Assembly: GCA_018806915.1 (NCBI GenBank)
Contig: JAGKQI010000046.1
Location: 62,001-126,000, forward strand
Direction of reading: 5' to 3'
From: Phytophthora colocasiae
Taxonomy: Eukaryota; Oomycota; Peronosporomycetes; Peronosporales; Peronosporaceae
Length of the DNA stretch: 64,000 nucleotides
Position 1 is the first letter of the stretch. Each line of letters opens with the position of its first letter. Made by a program: the position numbers and the translations under genes. Positions 40,701-51,454 of the stretch are shown here, piece after piece. A model generated the notes under the pieces. It was not told where the DNA came from, ran no database searches, and was given only the letters and a program-made list of their open reading frames with translations.

Positions 40701-42236
40701 TATTTCGAGAAATTGACACCAGTGGATCCCAGGCTCCTTCAGCAAGGCACTATCACCTTGTTCAGTCATAAAAGCATCCCAATACGTGAAAAAGCTGTCT
40801 TCAAACGGGGCATTGGCCTCAGACGCAGAAAAAATCTCGTACAAAACGAGGAGAATATCCAATGGTGCTGTACGACTCGACCCCCAAAAATTACCAGCTG
40901 AAGATTGCCTCACTCCTCCTGATGTCTTCAATAACTTGCCTGAATATAACCGCAGAATACGTTTTGTTGTCACCGTTCCTGCACCGTTGTGGATAGTAAA
41001 ATGCGAGAACAGTGCTTCACAATCTATACCACTCCAAACTTGACCAAGTGCAGTGATGACACCGAATATACCAATCGACAACGAACGAACCACTTCCAGC
41101 AGAACCCGATATCCCGGCAAGTTAGCGATTTCTCCCTTCTTTTCTAACGGCAGTACTACAGCTGCGAACGCATCTGCCTTTACGCAATGTCGGATAACAT
41201 CCACTAGCCGGATATGCTTGGCATTTCCATAATTCTTAAGTTCTCGCTCCCAAACGCTCATCCACATCTTAACAACCGGATCCTGTGGTTCTCCTCTCAT
41301 ATTCTCCATTACCAAATCATAAATCCGTTCATACGCCTCGATGTTCAGCAACGACTCCACTATTTCGTCACTTTTCACTAACACTTTGGATTTCCTCCTC
41401 CCCTTTTTCACAGTCGTCACCCCAGTCATCGGTAGTGAATCCCAGAACGTTGATAACGCAACCATCGCCTTATTCGTGGCATAGTTTTCCCCATTTTGTT
41501 CCAGTATCTTTGCAGCTTGCTGTGTACACTTCACTAGAAATTTCCATTCACCTTTAGACCTCAAGTACTCGGCACTAGTTCCATTGTGACAAAACTCGCA
41601 CTTTTTCTCAGTCTCTTCAGTCTTGATATCGTTAGATCTTGTCCTAGCTCGCTTAGCTGGAGGCCTAATTGTTCGCCCAGTTGATGTGGGCTCCAGAATC
41701 TCCTCCAGTATCTTCTCACAGATTTCCTGGATCCATTGCTGCACAGCGACCTCCAAACATTTTATACCTTGCTCCTGCAATGCGAAACTCAACAATAATA
41801 TCCTCAACCTTAAAGGCAACAACTTTCCACCAATAACTTGCGCCAGAACATCAAGAGACTCCAGATTTACGACAGCACACATCAGTTCCGCCTCTCTTAC
41901 CGCCAGAAGCTTGCATTGAGCCAATTTCTGGCATAACGAAGCTAAAGCCAGTGCCTTGTACTCAACAACATCTCCATATTGATCACCGATGCCTCGTTTC
42001 TTGCGTTTACGAGGTGTTTGCGGGGCTTTGGACTTCTCTCGGGCTGCTGATCGAAACTCAGCCAAAACATGACGCTTGAGCACCGGAAAACGCGCTAAAT
42101 ATCGCCAATCGGGTGGTGGCGCTTGGTAAATTATGCATTCGCACAGTGGATGTGAGGAGGAAGCGGCTAGGACAGCGGTAAGTTCCGTGAAAAGCGCGCG
42201 CACGCCCCGGTCTAGCGACGCCAATGCTACATCCAT
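37785..42236 (-). CDS. Large helical protein, 1,483 aa, possibly FANCA-like
   Basis: Single intronless frame from ATG 42236. Hydrophobic-helix periodicity runs through most of the length, as in an alpha-solenoid. Near residues 75-90 is a basic patch (KSKAPQTPRKRKKRG) and near 200 another (PPAKRARTRSND), both possible nuclear signals; CEFCHNGT follows at about 215. Length (about 1,455 in human FANCA), all-helical character, and short resemblances (a helix-rich C-terminus; the region LDILLVLYEIFSASEANAPF) make a Fanconi anaemia group A type protein a candidate, but the similarity seen by eye is weak. FANCA is a subunit of the nuclear core ligase complex for interstrand crosslink repair. Treat as an unassigned nuclear solenoid until compared by profile search. 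Confidence 0.75.
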   Translation of the reverse strand: MDVALASLDRGVRALFTELTAVLAASSSHPLCECIIYQAPPPDWRYLARFPVLKRHVLAEFRSAAREKSKAPQTPRKRKKRGIGDQYGDVVEYKALALASLCQKLAQCKLLAVREAELMCAVVNLESLDVLAQVIGGKLLPLRLRILLLSFALQEQGIKCLEVAVQQWIQEICEKILEEILEPTSTGRTIRPPAKRARTRSNDIKTEETEKKCEFCHNGTSAEYLRSKGEWKFLVKCTQQAAKILEQNGENYATNKAMVALSTFWDSLPMTGVTTVKKGRRKSKVLVKSDEIVESLLNIEAYERIYDLVMENMRGEPQDPVVKMWMSVWERELKNYGNAKHIRLVDVIRHCVKADAFAAVVLPLEKKGEIANLPGYRVLLEVVRSLSIGIFGVITALGQVWSGIDCEALFSHFTIHNGAGTVTTKRILRLYSGKLLKTSGGVRQSSAGNFWGSSRTAPLDILLVLYEIFSASEANAPFEDSFFTYWDAFMTEQGDSALLKEPGIHWCQFLEICLQSLDTNAIATRRNPHFLPAFKSYCLAVMHRVIMSGGEVISSGGSIQHQLIRVETDRSTVRGVLTKMMVTFGEGWTASLIAAMLRVSISLSLTGNVYQRGVKFLLFPALVSCLKSTRDGHKTGRQQFTALVSDTNSILMGSEPTSLYLVSLIRFSAAWDAYQSTHTKDPPTRVNRWGFCAMIELDILPQLLSCYERDEVVCQESSEALIFAAEVLQNSPNCPQSLERSLFKVLSDVKAGAERAKSPGDADEHLLTPSSDILQRFLRAVKFADQTQTRQLIRQIKDQIGALDELRQQLERWFSFVEMHGTAFAGKESRLELSVLGNRLIRWFPSEFESMRFLLMTPLDSHLVFALKAFVKEAGRPHRSERQSFVNSAARSALPSAVRVEMALHLYLSAAAFPDLETLTVLLTKAMVKCRFSEAFNHLAKVARKNNRMLLPEVAVATLSSPLRGLEFSSSALVQEDENDEQLQIHTRHAKAIIYQENALKLLSTSTSMFERGISWSMALFGEQSAVTWLPHFFEAILKTGFCEGSLRVELLLTSLEEMVQTREQVFQEAYWLAALLNTALVACSSRCAGAYADVDIAIRDRMRIVVGNMLRLLSMHPDTQKAEREGDQAGNEIIRLANWLKSSRLSIDEDGAYWIREHLIGEKTASVLRLILSNAWNSDTHEAEARVEEPLTQLFLPFVQWLSAALVYSQSFLEEASTTMRRWERMFTSYVTDLYLHLEFEADTCSLLKAWLTTWITSNVTRGQEELQLLALLPSQVALFRRLGLTPDRSLSAGHPQPSTIYQLIFVAINLAVDQYTAENQAGIEQATELVVSTLTTLELVELSASSDFVRFSKVQDLDLFFSELEIFLSRPQLRACSVDQVCCLLQYPLEILVCCYACKIPTHLETESQGLLQRIKHELQKNLRAISYDNEATSFTMDSTAVDAFFQYWADEMLLKYDYIGRERCSNVLQVIQAAVQSTGQ

Positions 42237-42653
42237 CTGGAATGTGAGTTAGGTTGCGGATAGTAAAGTTGCGTTTGACAAGCAACTTAAAAATGGGCAA
42301 GTTGAAGTGGACTTGGGAAGGAGGGTACAGTATGTACGTACAACCAGTAGACGACAACGAAGAGAAGCAACGCGAAACGAGAATGAATGAAAACATATCT
42401 AGTGTCTTAGCCTAAGCACGCGACAATCATCTTAACCAACCAGTTTCTAGGCGCGCCGAGGCCGCGCGTGCCGCTCCAACCCTTCAAAAAGACAACGAAG
42501 TTGCTAGCGGACGTTCGACCAAACTAAGAACAGCATTATACGAGGCCTTGCTTCCCTCCACTGGTCTCTCTCTGTCTTCATCTTCGACAGAACATAGCGG
42601 ATAGCTAGCAGTACACGGCGACCTCAGCGAGTCAGCCACAAGCCGTTGCTCAC
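42237..42653. other. Intergenic region between clathrin and the 1,483-aa protein gene
   Basis: 417 bp, no gene seen. It holds the clathrin 3' end and the upstream region of the 1,483-aa protein gene, both transcribed on the minus strand. Confidence 0.5.
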
Positions 42654-45600
42654 TTAATACTGGTAACCACTGTTGCCGTACGGGTTGCTGCCCATGCTGC
42701 TCTGGCTGCTAGCGTACGGGTTCTGCTGCATGCCGCCCATGCTCATGTTCTGCTGCATTCCCATCCCCATGTTCATACCGGGAGCCATGCCCATGCCGTA
42801 CTGTGCCGAGGGGTCGTTGTACGCGGTCGGGGCGATGGCAAGCATAGGCTGCATGCCGCCCATGCCGTAGGCAGGGTCAAGCGTATGTGCGTCCGTCTCC
42901 GGCTCCTGTTGGGTCTGTGTGCGCTCGTCCAGTACGTTCACCTTGTCATTAATGTTCTTGACAAACTGGATCATGTACGGCATGACAAAGTCGACGTAGC
43001 CGTGACGCCAGGCAAGCTCCAGCGCAACATCAGGCTTGATCAACTTGTAGCACGTGAACAGAGTAGCGCAGAAGCACTCCTTGTCGTGCACAGACACGAA
43101 GAAGCGCAGGATGTCCTCCGCAAGTTCCGGGTCATCCGAGTCGCTGGCACAGTCGATGCAGTCCTTGTACATCTTGTCAGCCTTCGACAGCTTCACGGAC
43201 TGCGGGTAACGCTTGTTCTTACGGTACAGGTATGCCGCAATACGACGGAACTCCAGCAGTTCGTGCTTCTCGAGCTTTTGGGCCAGCGAGATCTGGTCGA
43301 AGTTTTCGTAGGCATCCACAGAGTCGCGAAGCGCCTGGTAGTCCTCGTCGTCCACCAGGATCTCGTTCAAAGCCTCGTTGACAGCCGACAGGTTCTCCTT
43401 CTGCACATCCTTCAAGTACTCCACAACCAGCGGTAAGTTCTTCGACTTGCGAAGCTGGTGCACAACACGAGCGTGGTCCAAGTTAGGGGTCAACACTTGC
43501 AGAAGACGTGTGAGCTCAAGCGGGTGCTGCTCCAGGTAGAAGTTAATCGCCTTGTAGTGAATCTCCTGGTTGCGGACCTTCTGGATGCAGTCCAGGAACA
43601 GGTCGTGAGAGAACGCAACCGGGTGGTCAACCATCGTGCGGACAGCGTTGTCGAACTGACCGTCTTCCTTGTACAGGTACACGGCATGGTCCCAGTGCAG
43701 GCCCTTCTCACAGGCACGCAAGATCTTTGACACGTTCATGCGCGAGTGGAAGATCTTGATGTGCTCCATCAGCTTCGATGGCAGGTACTTCGAGTACAAG
43801 ATAGCCAGCTCTGTGAAGATACCAGCGTGGGCGCCTTCCAGACCAAGACCCTGCTCCATCAACTTCAGAAGCTCGGTCGAGTGACCACGCTTCTCGTAGT
43901 GCAAGATCAGTTCCTCAAGGTGGTCCGGGTGCACGATAATGTGCAGACCACACAGGCCAGCCAGACGGAACTCGTTTACATCCACACAAGCATAGTTGAC
44001 CTCCTTCCACGTGCCCACAGAGTTCGCCTTCGTGGCGGCATCCACAGCCTCGCGGAACTTACCCAGGCGCACGTAACAGATAGCAAGCTTGGCGTTGTTG
44101 TTAATGTTCTGGAACAGCAGCTTGGCGGCGTTGTACATACCTTCATCATAGCAACGCTCACCAATGTTCTGGATCTGTGCAACGTTCGGCGACGAAATAA
44201 ACTCCTCAAGGTCGCCGTACTTCTCAGTCTTGGCGTACGCGTAAATCAGCGAAGTGTCCAAGTACTGTTCCTTCACCGTGTTGCGCGCCATCTTCAGGTA
44301 CGGGATGAGCTCGTTGTACTCGTTGATCTGTTCAGCGGCAGCAATCACATCGACGTACGAACTGGCGTCATTGGCCTTAATGAACGCTGACAGGGAGTCG
44401 TGCACCTTGCCCTGGTCCAGCTGGGCCTTGGCCAAGCGAGACCACACATCGGACTCGTTGCAGCGGTCAGCAAACTCGTAGGCACGCTCGTTGTCCTTAA
44501 TGTAGTCCAACAGCACACCAATAGCGTCCACATTGTGGTTCGTCTTCTTGTAGATGACGAAACCCTCTTCGTAGAGCTGGTACTGCTCGCCAACGGCAAT
44601 GCGAGCGATTTCAGGGCCGTCGAAGTTGTCCAGACGGTTCACGTAGTCCATAACCTTCTCCTTGCCAGCCTTGATGGCCGTAAGAATCAGCAGGTTCTGC
44701 AAGTTCTTGTTGGTCGAGAAGTCGGTGCCCTGCAGCACGATGCGCTCCAGCAGCTCGATGAGCTCGTTCGGCAGTTCAGCGTTCATGAACGCACGCACAG
44801 TCGTCGATACTTCGTCGGGATTCGTGGTCTCAGGCAGAGCCGTCTGCACAACCTGATCAATCAGAGCACGACGGCTTGGAGACTCCGGCTCGCCTTCCTC
44901 CTGCTTCACAAGTACCTTACCCCACAAGTCCAGGTCCTGACGCTCCACCAAGTACCGAGCCAGATCCTTGAATAGGCCGTTCTCCGTAGTAACGCGAATG
45001 AGGTCATCGTCGCAAGCACCACCAGCGCGACGGTACGCCAGGTATGCAAGGGCTGGGTCCAGCTTCTCACAGAACTTACCAACTACCTCAGAGTCGTAGA
45101 ACTGGTTGTTGATCAGGAACTGCTGAGGATCCTTGTTCAGCGTAATGTAAATCTTACCGATGGCGTTGTGCGTCGCCGTCTCCGTGTTGCCCTGAGCAAC
45201 ACGGGTCTCTAGCCACGGCTGCAGCAGACGCAGGCGGTTGCGCTTCTCAACCTGCTCGCACAGGTCGTCCACAGGGCATTGTGCGATCTGGTTCAGCAGG
45301 TTCTTGATGTAGTCCTCGTTGCAGTCCAGGTCCAGCAACTTGCCAATAACAACAGGGGCCTTCTGGGGGCTCACCTTCGTCACGTACACATCAATGTACT
45401 TCATCAAGTTGTTCGAGTACAGGTACTGCGTCAACTCTTCCACGAAGTCGTAACGGTCGCACACGTGGATAAGAGGACGCGGGTCCTGAAGCTTCGACTC
45501 CTTCAAGAACTCCTTCACCTTAACGGGGTCGTACACAGAAGAATCACGGCAAACACGCTCCACCTCCTTGAATTGTCCCATCTTCGTGGCAGCTTCAATG

Positions 45601-47929
45601 TACTTGAAGTGAAGATCCGGGTCCTGCGAGAAGTTCACGATCGAACCCAGGAAGAAGTACAGACCGTCAAACGATTTGAACTTCTCGAACACCTCAACAA
45701 GCTCCTTGCCTCCCAGCTGCTCAGCGTACTTAGTGGCAACCTGCACCACAATCTGCAGGTTTTGGCGCATGTTGTGGGCCATGAGGGCATTGATCAGCTC
45801 CATCGATACTTCACTCGTCAGAGTTCCGAAGAACGTCACAATGAACTCGTGGTTGATAGCCTGCGTGTTTACAATCACGCGTTTCAGATCCGCCAGCTCC
45901 GTGTAGTGTTCCAGAGCACGCTGGAACAAGCCAGCCTTCTCACAGAGAGCAGCAATGCGCGGGCGGTCGTAGTGCGTGAACATGTTGTTCGACAAAATAG
46001 CGTCGGCCACCTGCGGAGAGCCGCCAAGAAGGTTGATCTCCAACAGACGTGTCTGCAGGTATCCCTCCTCCGGGCGGTTATTCTTCAGGGCCTCCAGCAG
46101 GAAGGCGGTGGTCTCCTGAATACGGTTCACCTGCATGAAGATGTCGACAACTGCGTTGACATCCACCAGAGGGCCGTTCTCTGCAACAGCCAGCTTCTGA
46201 GCAAAGTCCAGAGCACCCTGCGGGTTAGCGCGCACCAAATTCTGGAGCATGAAGGTGTAGTCGCAACGGTAATTGGTCTGAACAGCGTACGCCACGATCT
46301 TGTCGAACTCGCCGCGCTGCACAAAGCAGTTGATCACCTTCTCTGGAACCTCAGCACGAAGATACACGGACAGAGCCATCGTGGTGTCGGACTGGGCGAC
46401 AAGATCACCCAACTCCTCGGAACATTCCAGCTTGTCCTCCGACAACCACTTCTGCAGCAGCTGGCCGCGACCCTGCATCAGAACGGGACGAGCCAACTCA
46501 ATAGATTCCATCTTGTTCAGCGTGCCCTTTTCAAGCAGAACACTGAAGTACTGTAGGATTGGCTGAGGCTGACCAGGCTGAGCAGGCATGTTCTGGAACC
46601 GCTGGATCGTCTGAGGCGTGCGGAGGGCTCCCTGAGGAGAGGCAGCAGCAAGGCGAGCTGCACCTTGAATATCATTAACACTAACGAGACGGTTAAATTC
46701 CGTGAAGTACAGCTCTTCGGCACCGGGAAGATCCAGACGCGTAGCCAACGCCAACGCCAGCTGTGAGTCACGCAGAGTGTTCACCACATACGGCACCAGC
46801 TTAGTCTTGTTGATCGCGAAGTGCAAAAGCTGGCCACGACGCGTAATGCCGAGCATACCCTTCGACTTGGACTCCAGACATGTGACGAACGTCGTGTCCT
46901 GGGATACACGAGCACGGTAGATGGGCTTGCCAGTGTGTGCGTCGAACAGGAAAAGGTATCCCATCTTGGTAATCATGTAAACGACGTCGTCACTAGGACT
47001 CACCAGCATCGACACAGGGAAGTCCGCCTGAGCATCGGCAGCAAACGGGATGGCAGCCGGCGGGAGGCGGAAGACGCCACCAGGGGCATCACGTTCGCGT
47101 CCGACCTCCATAATAAAGAGTTGCATAGGCTCTCCACCCTTGCTACCAGCAAACACCAGCACCTGCGCATCATCTGTCCTTCCAGGAGGCTTCATCTGGG
47201 CAAAAGCACCAGCGTGGCCGTTCAACACCTGGCTCACCTTCTTGTCCATGGAGTAAAGCTGCATGTTGCCGACGATGCGGCCACCTTCACCCTGTGAAAT
47301 GCCAACCAGCAGCATCCACTGGTTGTCGGCCGAAGCCTCGTAGCTAATAATCTGCGTGCCGGCACCGAGGTTGGCGTGGCGGTCAAAGATCTTGGCCGGA
47401 GGGGAATCACCTTCAATACTCCAGTGGAATACAGCGGAGGCAGTGACCAGAGCAATAGTGTTGACGGAAATCCAACGCCAGAATACCACAGCTTCGTTCA
47501 TAAGGTGGCTCTTCATCTTGGCGCGCAGTTCCATGTTAAAGATCTGCAGCTGGTTCTCAGCACGCAAGGCGATGACCTTGCTCACGGGGTTCATGATGGC
47601 GGCCTCAGCGTTGATAGGGCGACGCTGCACCGTGTTTCCTGCCGCCATATCCACGATGACCACGCTAGCCTGGCCGTTCACTTGTTCGCACACGCATACG
47701 AACTTGTCCGACTCCATTGTCGTGGTGCCGAACTTAACATAGTCCAGGTTCACACCCAGGGTGCTCAACTGCAATATCCATGCAAAGATAGTTAGTTTCC
47801 AGTATATGTTGATCGTTCCCCCTCTCCATTTTAGAATGATATCATAAGTGGGAGGGAAATAAAATGCATTCCGCATTGGGGACGTACATTGAGCACTTCC
47901 CCGAAAGTAATGGGGAGATCTTGCGCCAT
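42654..47929 (-). CDS. CHC: Clathrin heavy chain
   Basis: Exon 1 (47888-47929) encodes 14 residues (MAQDLPITFGEVLN), a 119-nt intron follows, and exon 2 (42654-47768) encodes the rest: 1,718 residues, the normal family length. The N-terminal beta-propeller starts with LSTLGVNLDYVKFGTTTMES and the conserved SDKFVCV; then come the linker and the long run of clathrin heavy-chain repeats (for example DNYLNLDF-type helices, KVFDLCKE-like segments), ending in a Met/Gly/Gln/Asn-rich tail (GMGMQQNMSMGGMQQNPY) in place of the animal trimerisation tail with QLMLT. It forms triskelia that coat vesicles at the plasma membrane and trans-Golgi. The upstream ATG at 47876 lies inside the intron and is not used. 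Confidence 0.97.
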
Positions 47930-48578
47930 TTTGCCTCGGGTCAGTTGCTACCGCTCTCGCCCTCTTTTTATCTGTCTGTCTCTGTGTCTTGTCGGACTGG
48001 CGGAGGGGGGAGGCCGCGCTCTCTCACTCGACTCGGATCCTTTCGCTTCTTCCTCCGTTTCACGACTGCGGCCGGCCGCGCGGCTCCCCCTCCAAAAGGC
48101 GAGCAAATCTATGCGTTTAGACAGGTATTTCGAATTTAAGCGCGCTTGAAACGGATGAATAACGACGCCGTGCGACCTCCTCGCATGTGGATGGCACGTT
48201 ATTTTCACGTGGATGAGTCTTTTACTATTTGGAGAATATTGGGACGTGAGGAGAACCAACAGCATCGCAATTCATGCGGCTGTTATGGGCTGAGCAGGAA
48301 ACTGCTTAGTTGAAGCTACTCAGCGCGCTTTAATCTTATTGATCGATCAGGTTTCAGAGGGGTAGCCATTTCGAATCCATGTGCCACGTACACGTGTATC
48401 ATATTGCATGTCATGTCGGGAGATGGCCAGCTGAAATGGACGTGCCATGAGCGAAGGAAAGCAGTTTTCATTGATGTATACACCTGTTGGTCTTGCATTG
48501 GCCACTGCTAAAATAATGGACGCTACACCACACAAAGCAGTGGCATTGCTACTGGCAACGACTCCACTTGCTGAAAAT
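47930..48578. promoter_or_regulatory. Clathrin upstream region
   Basis: 649 bp between the clathrin start and the end of the nicotinamidase-like gene, both on the minus strand. The part near clathrin (47940-48080) is pyrimidine-rich on the plus strand (CTCTCGCCCTCTTTTT). No gene recognised. Confidence 0.45.
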
Positions 48579-49630
48579 TTAAGTAGTGAATTTGTCGGAC
48601 GTGGTGAGCGTCAATCCCTCTGCAGCCATATCACGCAAGAATTCCTGCACATTTTCATTAGGAAGGCACACCAGGAGAAGAGTCAGTTCCGGCGACAGCA
48701 AAGCAGCAAGAAAAAGTGTGGTCCATTACCTCGCCAGCCTTTTCAAAACCGGGAACGGGGGACGCGCAGTCAGTCAGGATCACCAAGTCATGGCGACGTT
48801 CCTTGGGCCACGCCGCCACTAGGTCGCGCACCGTGTAGTTTACGCAGTGAGATATAGCCTCACCACACACGATCACTTTGTCTGCAAGCTTGAGCGAGTT
48901 GACCAGTGCCTGGTTCAAACTGTAAAAGCACCAACAGCAACATGTAAGATCTCTACAATCCGACGATCCTCTTTGCAGGCTGTCGGTACCTTGTCGCGGG
49001 GTCGTAAGGCAGCTCGAACTCAGCCTTGAGCGCCGAGTAATGCTCCGTGAACGAGTTGCTGCCCTTCATGACGTACTGCACAGGCTTCAGCGACGTCTTG
49101 GTCCAATCCACCGCAGCCTCGAGCACATTTGGCACAATATTGTGTCCTGGCGAGCCCATGATGCAATGCTCCGGCCAAATGCACAGTGTAAACTTCCCGC
49201 TAGCCTCAAGCGCCGTCGTGTACGCCAAGACGTACTCCTTCAGACTGGGATCTCTAGGCTTCCACACGTCCTCAGCAATTTCCTTGGCCGTAATGAGTGT
49301 AAACGGATCTGGTGACTTGCCCTCTGCATTCTGCCAGAAGATTCCGTGTGCAATGTGGTAGCGCTGGTGCGAATCCAGCGTCAACACGAGCTGCTTGAGC
49401 TCGCCCGAGTGCTTGCGGATGAACGCAGCAATACGCTCTGCGTCCTCGTTAGCTGTGGGGATCGCGAGCGAGCCACCAGGGTGGAAATCCACCTGCTGGT
49501 CGATCACCAGCAGGCACAGCCCGCCCGAGGGGATTGCGCCGGCGGATTGAGCTGCTTGCGCCTCGCCGGTCATGATCGATTTGCGCTTTGAGACTGTCGA
49601 CAACAGATGACGATACCCAAATGTATCCAT
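48579..49630 (-). CDS. Nicotinamidase-like isochorismatase-fold hydrolase
   Basis: Three exons: 48990-49630, 48730-48919, 48579-48644, frame kept, about 298 residues. Residues 1-25 (MDTFGYRHLLSTVSKRKSIM) resemble a mitochondrial presequence; a second ATG (MTGEAQAAQS) would give a cytosolic form. Catalytic and metal residues of the nicotinamidase family are visible: D in LLVIDQQVDFHPGGSL, the H-x-H-like pair in TLDSHQRYHIAHGIF, K in YVMKGSN, and the nucleophilic Cys in VIVCGEAISHCVNYT. The last exon completes the fold (EEFLRDMAAEGLTL). It should hydrolyse nicotinamide to nicotinate in NAD salvage; a related amidase activity cannot be excluded. Confidence 0.85.
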
Positions 49631-49684
49631 TTTAATGGACAAAGTAGGAGGTAAAAGATCTATTTACGACAGTTACGGGGGTCT

Positions 49685-51218
49685 CTATAGTTTCGCTGCG
49701 CCAAATGCAGGGGACGACTGCAAGTGCAGCGTGACGTGGTGCGCGACGTACCGCAGCATCAGCACTTCAACTGCCCGGAGCAGCACCCGCTTGACTGTCA
49801 ATCCTCGACGAAGCAGTAGGAGGAATACCATCACGTAGCCTAGAACTTGTATCTTGGATTTTACGGGCCAAGATGTCGGTGGAATGCTGGCTGCGAACTC
49901 GTGCACTTTGGGGAAAAGCTCGGGCACCAGCAGAGGCCACTTCAATGTCCCGTCCTGCACACTTTGCGCGAAACGCACCACCTCTGGAACGTATGCTCGC
50001 CAGGAGCGTTTAAGCGGAGTTAGAGTGTAGTTGATAACTGGCAATGGTACGCGCGAAATAATGTCCGGCTGGACGCGACGAATCCGTTGGAAGTCTGTCA
50101 TGGACGCGCTGCCGAGCGTGAAGATATCTGATGAGTGGCACACACAGCAATATATAAAACCAACCCCTCACATTAGAAAGAAGCTGTTCAGCAGTGTTTG
50201 ATACAGACGTACCTAGATCAGTCTCGTTCCTCGCTTTAGTCAACGCCTCTCGGAATTCTTTGCAGCAACCTGCAAGCAATACACTAGTGAATACAACGCT
50301 AGGTTAGCATCGTTTTCCCAGAAATATTCCCACAGAGAAACCACGCACAAAATAGAATCGCTGCAGATCCACGCGTTACTTTTCACGTCAAGTGGTAGTC
50401 TAGGTAGAGGTGTTGTTCCAGTCACACGTTTCAACACCAGCCGCAGCATCAATTGATAAGCCCTGATAATGCGTACCAACTTGCGTTAATCCTCGCATTA
50501 TAGCACCAGTAGCCTTTCCATCTCGAACACTCACCGTGCAACATCGTATTTACAACCGATCAACTGTTTAGCACAGCGAAGAAACAAGTGCAACTCCGCC
50601 TCGGACATCGGCACACGTAAAACCTGAACAAAATCTAGCATGTGAGTGGTTGACCTGCATCCAAATACCCACCACGATTTTTGTCAACGCACCACAGGTT
50701 GCCGTTGAGGTAGAAGGAGTCGCTCCAACGGCATCAACTTGACAGAAGGCATCCCCACATGAAGCACGGTGTGTTCATCTAGCACCACCACCTACGCTAA
50801 CTTTAGGTACGAAATTCACTTTCCACCAACTGCTGCAGCTTACCACATGATCATAGGCGTTCTCGGTCAGATATCTCCCCACTGAATAGACCAGTCCACT
50901 CGTAGTTATGAATATCAGGTCTCCTGCATCCACCATACACAACATCCACATTACATATTGTCCTCCATATCTACAACCGCATTCGTACCTGGCTTCACGA
51001 GCTTGGCCGCTTCTCGCGCTGCATCCTGCGCCTCCTTCGGAGATCTGCGATCGTCGGATCAGATTTAGACGTCACCCATGCTTCCACCCAACTTGATACT
51101 CCGCCCTTTACCGTTGAAACTCGTTCTCATTAAACTGCAGACTATTGGGCGCTAGCACCTGCGCCGCTGACGTCGCTAGCGCTCCAAACGAGAAGGCCGC
51201 ACCTCGCTTGCCCTTCAT
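49685..51218 (-). CDS. Permuted papain-like (YiiX/NlpC-type) hydrolase, eight exons
   Basis: Exons: 51112-51218, 50989-51044, 50844-50923, 50693-50791, 50535-50623, 50349-50462, 50213-50283, 49685-50127. Their lengths add to 1,059 bases, giving a frame-true 352-residue protein. Motifs: GDLIFITTSGLVYSVGRYLT and YDHV (catalytic His region), TVLHVGMPSVKLMPLERLL, and later WICSD (candidate catalytic Cys). This His-before-Cys order is that of circularly permuted papain-like amidases (YiiX/YycO/C92 group). The C-terminal exon adds a helical, probably membrane-associated tail (IQVLGYVMVFLLLLRRGL). Substrate unknown; relatives act on peptides, lipids or amide bonds. It is divergent from the HECT gene. 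The exon 6/7 junction is the least certain. Confidence 0.7.
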
Positions 51219-51454
51219 GATCCGCTCGCAATTGCTTACCGTGGTATTGTGTCGAATTGCAACTCGTGCAACATTCTGCGTGTGAGTAACGCCTCTACGT
51301 GCAACATCCATTCTTCGCGCGACATTCTACTGGTCAGTGCAAAGACTGCGGTGCAGGTCGGAAACCGGCTCCCCAAGCCCGCAGTCATAGAGCGAGGGGA
51401 GGAGGAACAGGCTCGACCAGTCTCCGCATTACGCCAAGGCAGCGACTGGGCAAT
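51219..51454. promoter_or_regulatory. Divergent promoter of the papain-like and HECT genes
   Basis: 236 bp between the two start codons. No distinct element recognised. The HECT frame is open through part of this interval but has no ATG before 51455. Confidence 0.5.

Noticed and set aside
45279..46556. 425-codon plus-strand ORF inside the clathrin gene
   Set aside because: It lies entirely antisense to clearly coding clathrin sequence. Its Leu/His/Val/Gln-rich composition is what biased codon use gives on the reverse strand, and no domain is visible.
51299..51454. Extension of the HECT protein to position 51299
   Set aside because: The frame begins with GTG there, and the added residues are Arg/Gly-rich without conservation signs. 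The ATG at 51455 is preferred.
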